Shown: in pieces, positions 8,252 to 17,348 of the stretch
How positions within the stretch are numbered: the first letter of the stretch is position 1
Layout: each line of letters begins with the position of its first letter
Assembly (NCBI RefSeq): GCF_003515705.1
Contig: NZ_QWEH01000014.1
Coordinates: forward strand, 62,001-126,000
Reading direction: 5' to 3'
DNA: 64,000 nucleotides
DNA from: Oceanobacillus profundus
GTDB taxonomy: Bacteria > Bacillota > Bacilli > Bacillales > Amphibacillaceae
The notes under the pieces: model-generated
Databases searched by the model: none
Seen by the model: the letters and a program-made list of their open reading frames with translations, nothing else
What the model was told of the DNA's origin: nothing
Position numbers and translations under genes: made by a program

Positions 8252-9025
8252 TTATATATTGACAGTGACGTCTGCGTTTTTCCGCAGTTCCTCAACAAGC
8301 TTTTGAGCTGCTTCGCCTTCTTTTTGCATTTTGAGTTGTTCTTCAAGATTAGGTTTCATTTCTTCAAAAGATGGGACTTCTGCTTCCTCTCCACCCATTT
8401 GCTCCTGTTGAGTTTTCATTTGATCATAAGCTTCTTTTAATTCTTCCTCTGTTGGCTTTGTGTCACCAGACTCGTCTGCAATAAGTTGATCCACTTTTAC
8501 TTGCGTTTCAACCTGGGTCATTACCTCTTCTTCAGGGAGACCTTGTTCTTCAAGAGCGGTCATGAACTCTTCCTTCGATTGAAGCCCATTTTGTTTTACT
8601 AAATCATCCACTGTTTTATTGACATCTTCCTCCGAAGCAGTAAAACCACGGTTGTCCGCTTCCTGTATGAGCAGTTCCGAACCAATCATACTTTCTGCAA
8701 TTTGCTTTTTTAATTGATCCTGATCAAGCTCTTGTCCAGTCATCTGAGACTGCATAGCCATTTGCTGAAATTGCGCTTGGTACGTAGTTTCAAATTCTTC
8801 CTTGCTTATTTCTTCTCCATTTACTTCTGCAACTACTTCAGGGATACCTTCCAAGTCAGCTTGAGGCATCTCCGGCTGTTCAGCACCTTCCCCTTCTCCT
8901 TGAGATTCTTCTTGTGTGTTTGTTTCCTCTTTATTGTCTTCAGCTGCCTCATCTCCATTACTGCAAGCAGTTATTACAAGTACGGATAAGGCAAGGGATA
9001 AACCTAATAACCATTTTTTACTCAT
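8252..9025 (-). CDS. SurA N-terminal-domain lipoprotein (PrsA-like chaperone)
   Basis: Predicted exported lipoprotein of 257 residues with lipobox VITAC and lipidated Cys21. The start is ATG 9025, preceded by AAAGGAG; the in-frame ATG at 9043 has none. After an acidic Glu/Gln/Asn linker (about 22-60) comes a SurA_N chaperone domain (VAEVNGEEISKEEFETTY, QIAESMIGSELLIQEA, GFTASEEDVNKTVDDL), then a helical tail. No parvulin PPIase domain is present, unlike full PrsA (about 290 residues). By family it would assist folding of secreted proteins on the outer membrane face; the client is unknown. Confidence 0.85.
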   Translation of the reverse strand: MSKKWLLGLSLALSVLVITACSNGDEAAEDNKEETNTQEESQGEGEGAEQPEMPQADLEGIPEVVAEVNGEEISKEEFETTYQAQFQQMAMQSQMTGQELDQDQLKKQIAESMIGSELLIQEADNRGFTASEEDVNKTVDDLVKQNGLQSKEEFMTALEEQGLPEEEVMTQVETQVKVDQLIADESGDTKPTEEELKEAYDQMKTQQEQMGGEEAEVPSFEEMKPNLEEQLKMQKEGEAAQKLVEELRKNADVTVNI

Positions 9026-9271
9026 ATAACATTCTCCTTTCATTTCGAAGATTTGGTTTAGTGTAACATAACATTATTGATTGTACTAACGATAGCTGAA
9101 AGAATGTTTATCTGTCAAAGGATATTCATTGAAACTGGATTATTACAAGGGGGAATTGACTAAGTACTAACTGAGTCGGATGTAATACAAATGGATAGTA
9201 GCAGTTTTTTTAAAGCATTCTTTTATTTGGGAAAGTCGTTCAATATAGGATTAAGCTGGAGTTAATACCAA

Positions 9272-9373
9272 ATGAGTTTAGCTATGGTGGTACTCGGACT
9301 TTAAACGATAAATATAGAAAAAATCTTCCGATAGATATTCATTGCTTCTCGATCACCTATTAGCTAAACTCAT
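9272..9373 (+). promoter_or_regulatory. Long hairpin leader upstream of manR
   Basis: ATGAGTTTAGCTA (9272-9284) recurs as its exact reverse complement TAGCTAAACTCAT (9361-9373), and GGTG just inside (from 9286) can pair with CACC (9354-9357). The 3' arm ends five bases before the AGGAG of manR, so a folded leader could influence translation. The 76-base loop region holds no recognised motif. The rest of the 9044-9392 gap shows nothing else. Confidence 0.5.
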
Positions 9374-9392
9374 ACATAGGAGTAGATAAACG

Positions 9393-11309
9393 ATGAATGA
9401 GCGACAAAAAGAACTACTAAAAATACTTTTAACTGAATATCAAGTCCCGCTGCTTATCCAAGAACTTGCTTTGCGCCTGGATTGTTCTGAAAAAACGGTG
9501 CGTAATGATTTAAACCAAATTGATTTATATTTACCGGAGATTTCAAGAGGTAATATCAAGCGAAAACCAGGTGTTGGCATTACGCTCGAAATGGATGAAG
9601 CGGAACGCCTTGAAGTATTGCATTTGCTTTTATCAACGTCTCCTTTCCAAGACAAGGGAGAACGAATTATTGAAATTGCTTTTCAATTACTCACGAGTAA
9701 TTATCCAATTACTATCCAAGCCTTTGTAGATAAATATTATGCGGCAAAGACTGTTATAAAGAAAGAATTGGAAAACATAGAGCTTTGGTCAGCATCTTTT
9801 GATTTAAAATTGATTTCTAAACCAGGTCTTGGGCATATGATTAAGGGAACAGAATTGCAGAAACGCCAAGCGTTATCGCGGCTGCCGCTACTAGTTTCAA
9901 CAGCCGATCGAAATTACGTCCTTGATTTATTTTTGCCTCATGAGATTGCGACAGTTAAGAAAGCGTTGCGTGATCTGCGGCTGAACTATCAATTATCTTT
10001 TACAGATGAAGCAATGGAGAGTCTCCTTGTACATGCTCTCATCATGCTGAAACGTACGAGACAAAAATCGCCTGTTCTTGTTCCTAAGGAAGAAAAAGTG
10101 CATGTTTTTGGTCAGGAAGAATATCGTTATGCTGCCTCTTTTTTTGAACAATTGGAAGTGATATTTCGGATTTCTTTCCCTGAGGATGAACGTGTTTATT
10201 TTACATGGCATCTTATAAGCAGTAAGGTGACAGAAACCAGCGGGACAGATAAATTAAGTTCCGATGACTTTTTGCTGGAGGTAGTATCTAGCCTTACTAG
10301 GAAGCTAAGCAAATTAACATTGTTTCCATTTGAAAAAGATGCAGTATTAGAAAGCGGTTTAGTTGTGCATATGCATTCAGTGATTAATCGCATCCGATAT
10401 GGTTTTCCCATTACAAACCCAATGTTATCTGAAATTAAAAAGATGTATCCCTACATGTTTAGCATGGTTATTCTAACATTAGGAGAGGTAAAACAGACGC
10501 ATAACCTTGATATTAAAGAGGATGAGGCTGCATATCTCGTTTTACATTTTCAGGCTTCTATAGAAAGAATGGAAGGTTCCAAAAGTAAACGTAGGAGGAC
10601 CTTAATAGTTTGCCATATGGGAGTAGGTATGTCTCATTTACTTGAAGCTAAGATTACCCAAAATTATAAGGGGATAGAAATTGCCGCTTGTGTAAGTAAA
10701 GCAGAGGTAGATAAAGTTTTAAAGAAAGAACAAGTAGACTTTATTATATCTACGGTTCCACTAGAAAAAGTGGAGATGCCTTATATCATTATATCTCCCC
10801 TCTTGGAGACAAAAGATAAGGAAAAGCTTAGCCAGTTTATAGATGAGTTAGATCATAAGGTTGTTAAAAGTGGAGGCTCTTCACTTCAAAAATTAATCTC
10901 TAATGATTTGTTTTTCTTAGGTGTGGACAATGAACATCGTTATGAGGTAGTTGAACTACTTGGAAATGCACTGATTCAAAAAGGATATGTAAAGGAAAAC
11001 TTTACGCATAATGCGTTACTTCGAGAAAGAAAATCAGCAACCGCAATTGGCGGAGGTATTGCTATCCCTCATGCTGATCCAAATCTGATTCATAAATCAG
11101 CGATTGCAGTAGCTATTTTGGAGAAGCCGACTGAATGGGGAAATGAATTTGTATCTGTTGTCTTCATGCTTGCTATAGCAAATGTCGATCATAAAATAAC
11201 GAGGGAAGTTATTGGACAAATTGCAGGAATCAGTGAAGATCCATTACTGGGAAAGGAATTAGCAGATACGCAGGACATGCACGCATTTATAGACGTTTTA
11301 GAGAAGTGA
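9393..11309 (+). CDS. manR: ManR-like PRD transcriptional activator of mannose PTS
   Basis: Transcriptional activator (BglG/MtlR-type, DNA-binding class) of 638 residues. Order: winged HTH_11 (1-60, CSEKTVRNDLNQI), Mga-like HTH (about 75-160), two PTS regulation domains (about 170-395, with HSVINRIRYGFPITNP in PRD2), an EIIB-like domain with phospho-Cys407 in VCHMGVGMS, and an EIIA-Mtl/Fru domain with His560 in AIPHAD. This layout equals Bacillus subtilis ManR (about 648 residues). It lies immediately upstream of a ManP homologue and manA, as in B. subtilis. Phosphorylation by HPr and by ManP would report sugar flow and set its activity. A terminator separates it from manP. Confidence 0.9.
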   Translation: MNERQKELLKILLTEYQVPLLIQELALRLDCSEKTVRNDLNQIDLYLPEISRGNIKRKPGVGITLEMDEAERLEVLHLLLSTSPFQDKGERIIEIAFQLLTSNYPITIQAFVDKYYAAKTVIKKELENIELWSASFDLKLISKPGLGHMIKGTELQKRQALSRLPLLVSTADRNYVLDLFLPHEIATVKKALRDLRLNYQLSFTDEAMESLLVHALIMLKRTRQKSPVLVPKEEKVHVFGQEEYRYAASFFEQLEVIFRISFPEDERVYFTWHLISSKVTETSGTDKLSSDDFLLEVVSSLTRKLSKLTLFPFEKDAVLESGLVVHMHSVINRIRYGFPITNPMLSEIKKMYPYMFSMVILTLGEVKQTHNLDIKEDEAAYLVLHFQASIERMEGSKSKRRRTLIVCHMGVGMSHLLEAKITQNYKGIEIAACVSKAEVDKVLKKEQVDFIISTVPLEKVEMPYIIISPLLETKDKEKLSQFIDELDHKVVKSGGSSLQKLISNDLFFLGVDNEHRYEVVELLGNALIQKGYVKENFTHNALLRERKSATAIGGGIAIPHADPNLIHKSAIAVAILEKPTEWGNEFVSVVFMLAIANVDHKITREVIGQIAGISEDPLLGKELADTQDMHAFIDVLEK

Positions 11310-11339
11310 GTAGGTTATTATGCCTGCTTTTTTTTTTTT
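11309..11339 (+). terminator. Terminator after manR
   Basis: Short stem AGTAGG/CCTGCT beginning at the manR stop region, followed by an unbroken run of eleven T (11329-11339). It isolates manR from the manP transcript. Confidence 0.75.
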
Positions 11340-11377
11340 GTATAGTGAAATCTAATTAATCATTTATTACCACTAGT

Positions 11378-11388
11378 TCTGGTAAAAA
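11378..11388 (+). promoter_or_regulatory. Candidate activator box TCTGGTAAAAA upstream of manP
   Basis: The same eleven bases occur at 22742-22752 upstream of the second PTS operon that has a PRD regulator. Here the box centres about 47 bases before the likely transcription start, a usual activator position. The assignment to ManR is inferred. Confidence 0.35.
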
Positions 11389-11417
11389 TAAAAACTTATT
11401 CATGGACAAGGCAGGGT

Positions 11418-11444
11418 TATAATAAGTTTAGAAAGCGATTACTT
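11418..11444 (+). promoter_or_regulatory. manP promoter -10 with overlapping CcpA cre site
   Basis: TATAAT at 11418-11423 lacks a good -35 (CTTATT at the expected place), which fits an activator-dependent promoter. TAGAAAGCGATTACTT at 11429-11444 matches the cre consensus WTGNAANCGNWNNCWW at all but one fixed position and would cover the start site, so CcpA binding there should repress. Confidence 0.6.
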
Positions 11445-11464
11445 CTTAAAGAGGAGGACACACA

Positions 11465-13426
11465 ATGAAAGTATTAGCTGTGACAGCTTGTCCAGTTGGA
11501 ATTGCCCATACGTACATGGCTGCTGAAAATTTACAAAAAGCAGGCGAAGAAATGGGTATTGATATAAAAGTGGAGACACAAGGGTCAATTGGTGTAGAGA
11601 ACCCATTAACAGATCAAGATATCGAAGAAGCAGATGCAATTATTATTGCTGCTGATAAAGAGGTATCAAAGGAACGTTTTATAGGGAAGAAACTGATTGT
11701 GACAGGTGTACAGAATGGAATTCGTAAACCAAAGGAATTGATTGAACGGATTCAAAGTGGTGATGTTGCTATATATCGTCCTGAATTAAGGGATGCAGCA
11801 AATATTAAAAACGAACGTAAGAAAAAAGAAAATCCTATTTATAAACATTTAATGAATGGTGTTTCCTATATGGTTCCATTTATTGTTGTTGGTGGTTTAT
11901 TGATTGCGATTGCATTGACGCTTGGCGGAGAGCAAACTCCAGGTGGAATCGTGATACCGGAAGATTCGATCTGGAAACAAATTGAATCCCTTGGTGGTAC
12001 GGCATTTATGTTTATGGTTCCAATATTAGCAGGGTTCATTGCTGTAAGTATTGCTGATCGACCAGGGCTTGTTCCAGGTATGATTGGTGGTTATATTGCT
12101 GCTAACGGAAGTTTTTACGGAAGTGAAGCCGGAGCAGGGTTTATCGGCGGAATTATTGCAGGTTTTCTAGCTGGTTATGTCGCACTTGCTATTAAGAAAA
12201 TTAAAGTACCAAAAGCTGTTCTACCTGTCATGCCTATCATATTTATCCCGATTATTGCATCGGTTATCGTTGGACTATTATTTATCTTTGTTATTGGCGC
12301 ACCAGTTGCACAGGTTTTTGAAGCGTTAACTGTATGGCTTGCTGGGATGCAGGGTGCAAGCTCGATTTTGCTGGCACTTATTCTCGGTGCAATGATTGCA
12401 GTAGATATGGGAGGACCATTCAATAAAGTTGCTTTCCTATTTGGCTCTGCCATGATAGCTGAAGGTAACTATGAAATTATGGGACCAATTGCTGTTGCTA
12501 TCTGTATTCCTCCAATCGGAATGGGACTGGCAACGATGCTGAATAAGAAAAAATATCTGGATAATGAAAGAGAAGCTGGAAAAGCTTCGTTTACAATGGG
12601 GCTATTCGGAATCACTGAAGGTGCAATACCATTCGCAGCACAAGATCCACTTCGTGTAATCCCAAGTATTGTTGTAGGTTCAATGGCCGGATCCGTTATT
12701 GCGATGATTGGCAGTGTAGGTGGCAGAGTTGCACATGGTGGTCCAATTGTAGCTGTACTAGGTGCCGTAAATAATGTGGTGATGTTCTTTATTGCAGCAA
12801 TTGTTGGGGTTATTGTTACGGCATTTATGGTTAACTTCTTGAAGAAAGACGTGGTTGGTGAGCCAGCTGTTGCAGTTGCTGGCGGTGGTACGCTCCGTGA
12901 CACAAATGAGGAAGTACAACAAGCGTCTGCTCCTGAAGAAGTTGAAGAAGAAGTTGAAATGGAAGAAATCAATAAGCTAACTTCTATTACGAATGTTGAT
13001 TTAATTGAAACGGATTTAGCTGGTGAAACTCGTGATGATGTGATTGATGAGCTAATTGAAAAGTTTGATGCATCCGGAATTTTAAATTCGAAGGAAGCTT
13101 TTAGACAAGCAATTTTAAATCGCGAAAGTCAAAGCACAACAGGACTTGGTATGAATATTGCTATCCCGCATGGTAAGTCTAATACAGTAAAACGCCCTGC
13201 GGTAGCATTTGGGATTAAGCGAGACGGTGTTGACTGGAAGAGTTTAGACGGAACAGAAGCGAAGCTAATTTTTATGATTGCAGTACCAGAGGAAAGTGCA
13301 GGGGACGCTCATTTAAAGATTTTACAAATGTTATCACGTAAATTGATGGATGATGCATTTAGAGAGCAACTATTGAATGTGCACAGTTCAGAAGAAGCTT
13401 ATGAGTTATTAGATACGATAAGCTAA
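11465..13426 (+). CDS. manP: Mannose-specific PTS enzyme IIBCA (ManP)
   Basis: Membrane permease that imports and phosphorylates mannose (fructose-family PTS). Its 653 residues read EIIB (Cys9 in VTACPVGIAHTYMAAE), EIIC membrane domain about 120-470 (HLMNGVSYMVPFIVVGGLL, GEGNYEIMGPIAVA-like loop, GITEGAIPFAAQDP) and EIIA about 510-653 (His569 in IAIPHGKSN). Length, domain order and long identical stretches are those of B. subtilis ManP (650 residues) rather than FruA. Start ATG 11465 follows GAGGAGG. With manR before and manA after, the assignment to mannose is strong, although fructose uptake is possible. Confidence 0.93.
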   Translation: MKVLAVTACPVGIAHTYMAAENLQKAGEEMGIDIKVETQGSIGVENPLTDQDIEEADAIIIAADKEVSKERFIGKKLIVTGVQNGIRKPKELIERIQSGDVAIYRPELRDAANIKNERKKKENPIYKHLMNGVSYMVPFIVVGGLLIAIALTLGGEQTPGGIVIPEDSIWKQIESLGGTAFMFMVPILAGFIAVSIADRPGLVPGMIGGYIAANGSFYGSEAGAGFIGGIIAGFLAGYVALAIKKIKVPKAVLPVMPIIFIPIIASVIVGLLFIFVIGAPVAQVFEALTVWLAGMQGASSILLALILGAMIAVDMGGPFNKVAFLFGSAMIAEGNYEIMGPIAVAICIPPIGMGLATMLNKKKYLDNEREAGKASFTMGLFGITEGAIPFAAQDPLRVIPSIVVGSMAGSVIAMIGSVGGRVAHGGPIVAVLGAVNNVVMFFIAAIVGVIVTAFMVNFLKKDVVGEPAVAVAGGGTLRDTNEEVQQASAPEEVEEEVEMEEINKLTSITNVDLIETDLAGETRDDVIDELIEKFDASGILNSKEAFRQAILNRESQSTTGLGMNIAIPHGKSNTVKRPAVAFGIKRDGVDWKSLDGTEAKLIFMIAVPEESAGDAHLKILQMLSRKLMDDAFREQLLNVHSSEEAYELLDTIS

Positions 13427-13440
13427 TTGGAACTAAAATG

Positions 13441-13469
13441 ACAGAAGAGAACCTTGTGTTTTCTTCTGT
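13441..13469 (+). terminator. Hairpin between manP and manA
   Basis: ACAGAAGA (13441-13448) pairs with TCTTCTGT (13462-13469), followed by a mildly T-rich TCCTCTT. It is probably a partial terminator or processing site that lowers manA expression. A TAGAAT at 13481-13486 could be a separate weak -10. Confidence 0.5.
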
Positions 13470-13529
13470 TCCTCTTATGTTAGAATGACACTGTACATAA
13501 AAGAAAAATTACGATTAATGGAGGACGCT

Positions 13530-14486
13530 ATGTATAACGAACCTATTTTTCTACAACCTGTATTTCAAGAAAGAATCTGGGGTGGACAAAAGTTAAATAC
13601 ACAATTTAATTATGAGATTCCTTATGAACACACTGGCGAGGCATGGGTTGTTTCTGCTCATCCGAATGGGCCAAGCGTTATAGAGAATGGTCCATTAAAG
13701 GGAAAGACGTTAGCAGATGCTTGGCTGGAACATGGTGAATTATTTAATAAGGGTAAAGACAATGATGGTGCTTATCCTTTATTGGTAAAAGTTTTAGATG
13801 CAGCTGATGACTTATCTGTACAAGTACACCCGAATGATCAATTTGCACAAGAGGTAGAAGATGTACCATATGGAAAGACAGAGTGCTGGTATGTTTTAAG
13901 TGCAGAAGAGGGTGCAGAGCTTGTGTTGGGACATCATGCAACGACACGAGAAGAACTTGAAGATATGATTGATCGTGGCGAATGGGATCAGTTGTTACGA
14001 CGTGTCAGTGTACAAGCTGGAGACTTTGTATATGTGCCAAGTGGTACGATTCATGCAATTGGTAAGGGAATCGTAATCTTGGAAATACAGCAGAGTTCAG
14101 ACATTACGTACCGAGTCTATGACTATGATCGGACAGATGCAGCAGGAAATAAACGTGAGTTGCATTTGGAACGTGCAAAGCAGGTAACAACAGTTCCACA
14201 TCAAGATGCAGAGGTGGAACAAACCGAAAATGCCGTAGATGATTTAACAGTTAAGAAATTAGTGGGAGAGAAGTATTTTTCTGTGTATCACTGGGATTTA
14301 AAGGGGAAGGCTTCGCTCGACATGGACAAAGACTTTTTACAGGTTAGTGTAATTGCCGGTAAAGCAAAGCTAACAGTGAATGGTCAAGATTTTGAAATAG
14401 GGAAGGGGAGTCACTTTGTCATTCCTCATCGTGTTGGAGCGTATGAGCTTTCTGGGGAAGCAGAGCTGGTTGTTTCGCATTCCTAG
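13530..14486 (+). CDS. manA: Mannose-6-phosphate isomerase, class I
   Basis: Converts mannose 6-phosphate, the product of ManP, to fructose 6-phosphate. The 318-residue cupin protein starts at ATG 13530 (MYNEPIF), five bases after GGAGG; the longer frame from 13485 has no ribosome site. Zinc-ligand motifs are visible: SVQVHPND, GKTECWYVL and GTIHAIG; the catalytic-arginine region is SSDITYRVYDYDR. The length equals Bacillus short-form ManA/Pmi. It forms an operon with manP. Confidence 0.93.
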   Translation: MYNEPIFLQPVFQERIWGGQKLNTQFNYEIPYEHTGEAWVVSAHPNGPSVIENGPLKGKTLADAWLEHGELFNKGKDNDGAYPLLVKVLDAADDLSVQVHPNDQFAQEVEDVPYGKTECWYVLSAEEGAELVLGHHATTREELEDMIDRGEWDQLLRRVSVQAGDFVYVPSGTIHAIGKGIVILEIQQSSDITYRVYDYDRTDAAGNKRELHLERAKQVTTVPHQDAEVEQTENAVDDLTVKKLVGEKYFSVYHWDLKGKASLDMDKDFLQVSVIAGKAKLTVNGQDFEIGKGSHFVIPHRVGAYELSGEAELVVSHS

Positions 14487-14526
14487 AGGGAACAAGTCCT
14501 GTTAAAATTTGATTTTTTACACTATA

Positions 14527-14557
14527 AAAGCTGTTGCAAACACATAGCAACAGCTTT
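14527..14557. terminator. Bidirectional terminator between manA and ROK fructokinase
   Basis: AAAGCTGTTGC (14527-14537) and GCAACAGCTTT (14547-14557) form a perfect 11-bp stem with T-runs on both sides, serving the convergent genes. Confidence 0.9.
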
Positions 14558-14564
14558 TTCCCAT

Positions 14565-15419
14565 TCACCCCAACAAAGCCAACGCAATAGCACCCTTAAT
14601 CCCCTGCTCATCATTTAATTTAGGGGTTACAATCATTTCGTCCAAATTTTCAAGTTCCATATAAGCATTCGAAAACTCCAGTACCTTTCTACGGATAAGC
14701 GGGTACAACTGCTTTTGTTTCATCACGCCGCCACCAATAATCACTTTTTCAGGAGAAAGAATAAGAAGATAATTAATGATTGCTTGTGCTAAATAATCTG
14801 CTGTTATTTCCCATGCAATATGATCTGCTCCTAATAAATCTCCTTTTTTACCAAAGCGTTTTTCAATCGCTGGTCCTGAAGCCAAACCTTCTAAACAGGT
14901 ACCATGGTAAGGACAGTTACCCTCAAAATTATCGTCTTTTCTTTGTTGAATAAAGATGTGGCCCATTTCGGGATGGCTTTTGCCAATATAAGTTTGGCCG
15001 TCTTTCACAAACCCTGCTCCAATGCCAGTTCCTACAGTGATATAAAGGACACTAGCAACATTTTTGGCAGCACCATATTTGTATTCTCCTAGTGCTGCAG
15101 CATTGACATCTGTATCTAACGTTATTGGTACATTATAATCTTGTTTTAGCTGATCTAAAAGATGGAACTGCTTCCATTTTAGTTTTGGTGTATTTAAAAT
15201 GCTTCCAAATGTTTTGCTTTTTTTATTCAAATCAACAGGGCCGAAGCTTCCCACTCCTAGTGCTTGGATATCATGTTTGTTGAAGAATTGCTTTGCTGCA
15301 TCCAGTGTTTTATCTGGTTCTTCTGTAGGGAAAGTTATCTTGTCTAGAATATTTCCAGATTCATCACCAACAGCACATACAAATTTAGTACCACCTGCTT
15401 CAATTCCGCCTATAAGCAT
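14565..15419 (-). CDS. ROK-family fructokinase
   Basis: Phosphorylates fructose (possibly mannose or glucose) with ATP in the cytosol. The 284-residue ROK protein begins with the phosphate loop GGIEAGGTKF and shows TLDTDVNAAALGE and the catalytic-loop region VLYITVGTGIGAGF. It has a zinc site His...Cys-Pro-Tyr-His-Gly-Thr-Cys (HIFIQQR...NCPYHGTCLEGL), typical of the ScrK/GmuE fructokinase branch. Start ATG 15419 has GGGGAGGA upstream. Its position beside manA suggests use of mannose/fructose, but it is transcribed convergently and is not part of that operon. Confidence 0.85.
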   Translation of the reverse strand: MLIGGIEAGGTKFVCAVGDESGNILDKITFPTEEPDKTLDAAKQFFNKHDIQALGVGSFGPVDLNKKSKTFGSILNTPKLKWKQFHLLDQLKQDYNVPITLDTDVNAAALGEYKYGAAKNVASVLYITVGTGIGAGFVKDGQTYIGKSHPEMGHIFIQQRKDDNFEGNCPYHGTCLEGLASGPAIEKRFGKKGDLLGADHIAWEITADYLAQAIINYLLILSPEKVIIGGGVMKQKQLYPLIRRKVLEFSNAYMELENLDEMIVTPKLNDEQGIKGAIALALLG

Positions 15420-15758
15420 GTCGTTCCTCCCCTAAATAATATTTTTATCATTATAAAATAACAACATAAACGTACATTAACACTAAGAGTAGCATTAATG
15501 TTATTGTAAAAACCACTATAAAGGTAGATTCAAATCTATAATCTAAATTACTTAACCAAGGAGGAGTTAGTGTTAAGTAGCAGAAGTCAAAAGAACGATG
15601 TCATTTGTGAAAAGTTTAAAAGCTCCAAATCTATTAATTCAGATTTTCGGGGTTGTTGTTAAAGAACTACGCAATACTGCGAACCAATTTTTAGAAACCC
15701 CGGTATGGGGAAATCCACACCGGGCTGTGAGGGGGTATTAATCTATCCTACTTGATTA
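15420..15758. other. Intergenic region with short unidentified open frames
   Basis: An ideal AAGGAGGAG at 15558-15566 precedes a GTG (15570) opening a 30-codon frame. An overlapping ATG frame 15598-15741 encodes 47 residues starting MSFVKSLKAPNLLIQIFG and ending near HRAVRGY. Both look partly coding, but neither is recognised and they overlap in different frames, so a frameshifted gene relic is as likely as a small gene. The first 100 bases are AT-rich and featureless. Confidence 0.3.
15699..15724 (-). terminator. Probable terminator of the nanE operon
   Basis: CCCGGTATGG (15699-15708) pairs with CCACACCGGG (15715-15724) with a single weak position. It lies just beyond the nanE stop on the minus strand; the following tract is only moderately T-rich. 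Confidence 0.6.
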
Positions 15759-16436
15759 TCACGCCATCATTTCAATAAAACGTTTCGTAATTTCTTTCGG
15801 TCTTGTAATCGCTCCACCAACGACACTGGAATATGCGCCAAGTTCCATGCAACGTTTGTACATTTCTGGTGTGATCACATTTCCTTCAGCAATAACCGGT
15901 ATGTTCACATGTTCCAAAACATCCTTCAAAAATTTAAAGTCATCATGGTAAAGCTTTTTGCCTTTTGTTATTTCGGTGTAACCATGCAAGGTAGTGGATA
16001 TACAGTCAAACCCAAGTTGCTCTGCCTGAACAGCCTCCTCGAGTGTAGCAATATCGGCCATGAGCTGGATTTTACTATTCTTTTCCCGTGTATAGCTCAC
16101 AAGCTCTGCAAGTTCAATATTATTTGGGCGCTTCCTGTTTGTCGCATCCATTGCAATCATTTCACAGTCGCTCTCTATTAATTCGTCTATTTCTTTATAA
16201 GTTGCAGTTATAAAGACAGAGCTATCTTCATAATCACGTTTTACAATACCTACTACTGGCAGGTCGACTTCTTTTTTAATTGCGATAATATCCGCTTTAG
16301 AGTTGGCTCGAATGCCTTTTGCTCCACCTTGTAATGCTGCTAATGCCATTTTGGACATAATAAATGAACTATGTAATGGTTCATCAGGTAATGCCTGACA
16401 GGACACAATCAAATTTCCTTTTATTTTTTCTAGCAT
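15759..16436 (-). CDS. nanE: N-acetylmannosamine-6-phosphate 2-epimerase
   Basis: Converts ManNAc-6-phosphate to GlcNAc-6-phosphate in sialic-acid breakdown. The 225-residue TIM-barrel protein has all NanE landmarks: [14 protein letters not shown] at the start, [59 protein letters not shown] and [14 protein letters not shown] at the end. Start ATG 16436 follows AGGAGGAAG. It is the last gene of the minus-strand GntR-GntR-ROK-nanE run, 17 bases after the kinase stop. Confidence 0.95.
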   Translation of the reverse strand: MLEKIKGNLIVSCQALPDEPLHSSFIMSKMALAALQGGAKGIRANSKADIIAIKKEVDLPVVGIVKRDYEDSSVFITATYKEIDELIESDCEMIAMDATNRKRPNNIELAELVSYTREKNSKIQLMADIATLEEAVQAEQLGFDCISTTLHGYTEITKGKKLYHDDFKFLKDVLEHVNIPVIAEGNVITPEMYKRCMELGAYSSVVGGAITRPKEITKRFIEMMA

Positions 16437-16453
16437 ATCTTACTTCCTCCTAT

Positions 16454-17338
16454 TCAAAAAGTGTTATTTTTCGTATTAAAAAAAGGATACACAGCTCCAT
16501 ATAATGCAGCGTCATTAAATAATTCAGCTATCTTCAGTTCCGTTTTCAGGAAATTATCTGGTAGGAATACTTCGAGCTGATTTTGAATCTGTTTGAGAAG
16601 ATAATCATCTTGAGCTGAAACGCCACCACCTATTAGAATGCATTTTGGGTCTGATATTAAAATAATTTGCGCTAGTCCTTTTGCTACTTCTTTTGCCCAG
16701 GATACAATAATGGAAATACAGGATTCATTTCCATTTTTCGCATGTTCAAAAGCGGATTTTACTGAGAATTCGGTTCCTAATTCTTTTTCTATTCTCTTAT
16801 GTAAAGCAGCTGTTGATGCGCGTTCTTCATAGTTTGTTCGTGTTTCTGGGTCATACAATAAATATCCCACTGAATTTGCCTGATAATTAAATCCATCCTT
16901 TAGTTGATGATCATAATGTGCACCGCCAATTCCTGTACCCAAGGTAATGCAAACAACGTTATTTTGATTTCTGGCAGCACCTTTCCAAATTTCTCCGAGC
17001 AGTGCTGCATTTACATCATTCTCAACATGTACTGGCAGCTTATATTTATCATTCAGCAAAGATTTGAAAGCTGTACCTTTATAGTCTTTAATGGTCGGTC
17101 CAGCGTAAATTATTTCCCCTGTCGTTCTGTCTACAATCCCTGCGGTGCTGATGCCGACTCCATCAATCTCGTACTGAGCTGTTGTGTTCTCTACTATTGT
17201 TTCAATCTGTTTTAAAATGGCATGATTGATATTTACGGGTGTTTCCATCTTCTGATGGTTATAAAGTCTATGCTGCTCATCCATCAGGGCATATTTAATG
17301 TATGTACCTCCAATATCAATGGATAGGTAAATCCCCAT
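16454..17338 (-). CDS. nanK: ROK-family kinase, probable N-acetylmannosamine kinase
   Basis: Probably phosphorylates ManNAc, the step between NanA and NanE. Start is ATG 17338 (MGIYLSIDIGGTYIKYA) behind AGGGGGC; a longer frame to 17404 would overlap the upstream regulator. The 294-residue protein has the ROK phosphate motif, VHVENDVNAALLGE and VVCITLGTGIGGA. Unlike the fructokinase at 14.6 kb it lacks the ROK cysteine zinc cluster; the equivalent region reads NSVGYLLYDPETRTNYEERAS. Such zinc-free ROK kinases occur among NanK-type enzymes. The assignment rests mainly on context. Confidence 0.75.
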   Translation of the reverse strand: MGIYLSIDIGGTYIKYALMDEQHRLYNHQKMETPVNINHAILKQIETIVENTTAQYEIDGVGISTAGIVDRTTGEIIYAGPTIKDYKGTAFKSLLNDKYKLPVHVENDVNAALLGEIWKGAARNQNNVVCITLGTGIGGAHYDHQLKDGFNYQANSVGYLLYDPETRTNYEERASTAALHKRIEKELGTEFSVKSAFEHAKNGNESCISIIVSWAKEVAKGLAQIILISDPKCILIGGGVSAQDDYLLKQIQNQLEVFLPDNFLKTELKIAELFNDAALYGAVYPFFNTKNNTF

Positions 17339-17348
17339 ATGAAGCCCC

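Noticed and set aside
8195..8440. Plus-strand 81-codon frame over the SurA_N gene's 3' end
   Set aside because: It begins in the terminator and runs antisense to a well-supported lipoprotein gene.
15155..15435. Plus-strand frames opposite the ROK fructokinase
   Set aside because: They are antisense to a complete enzyme with intact motifs.
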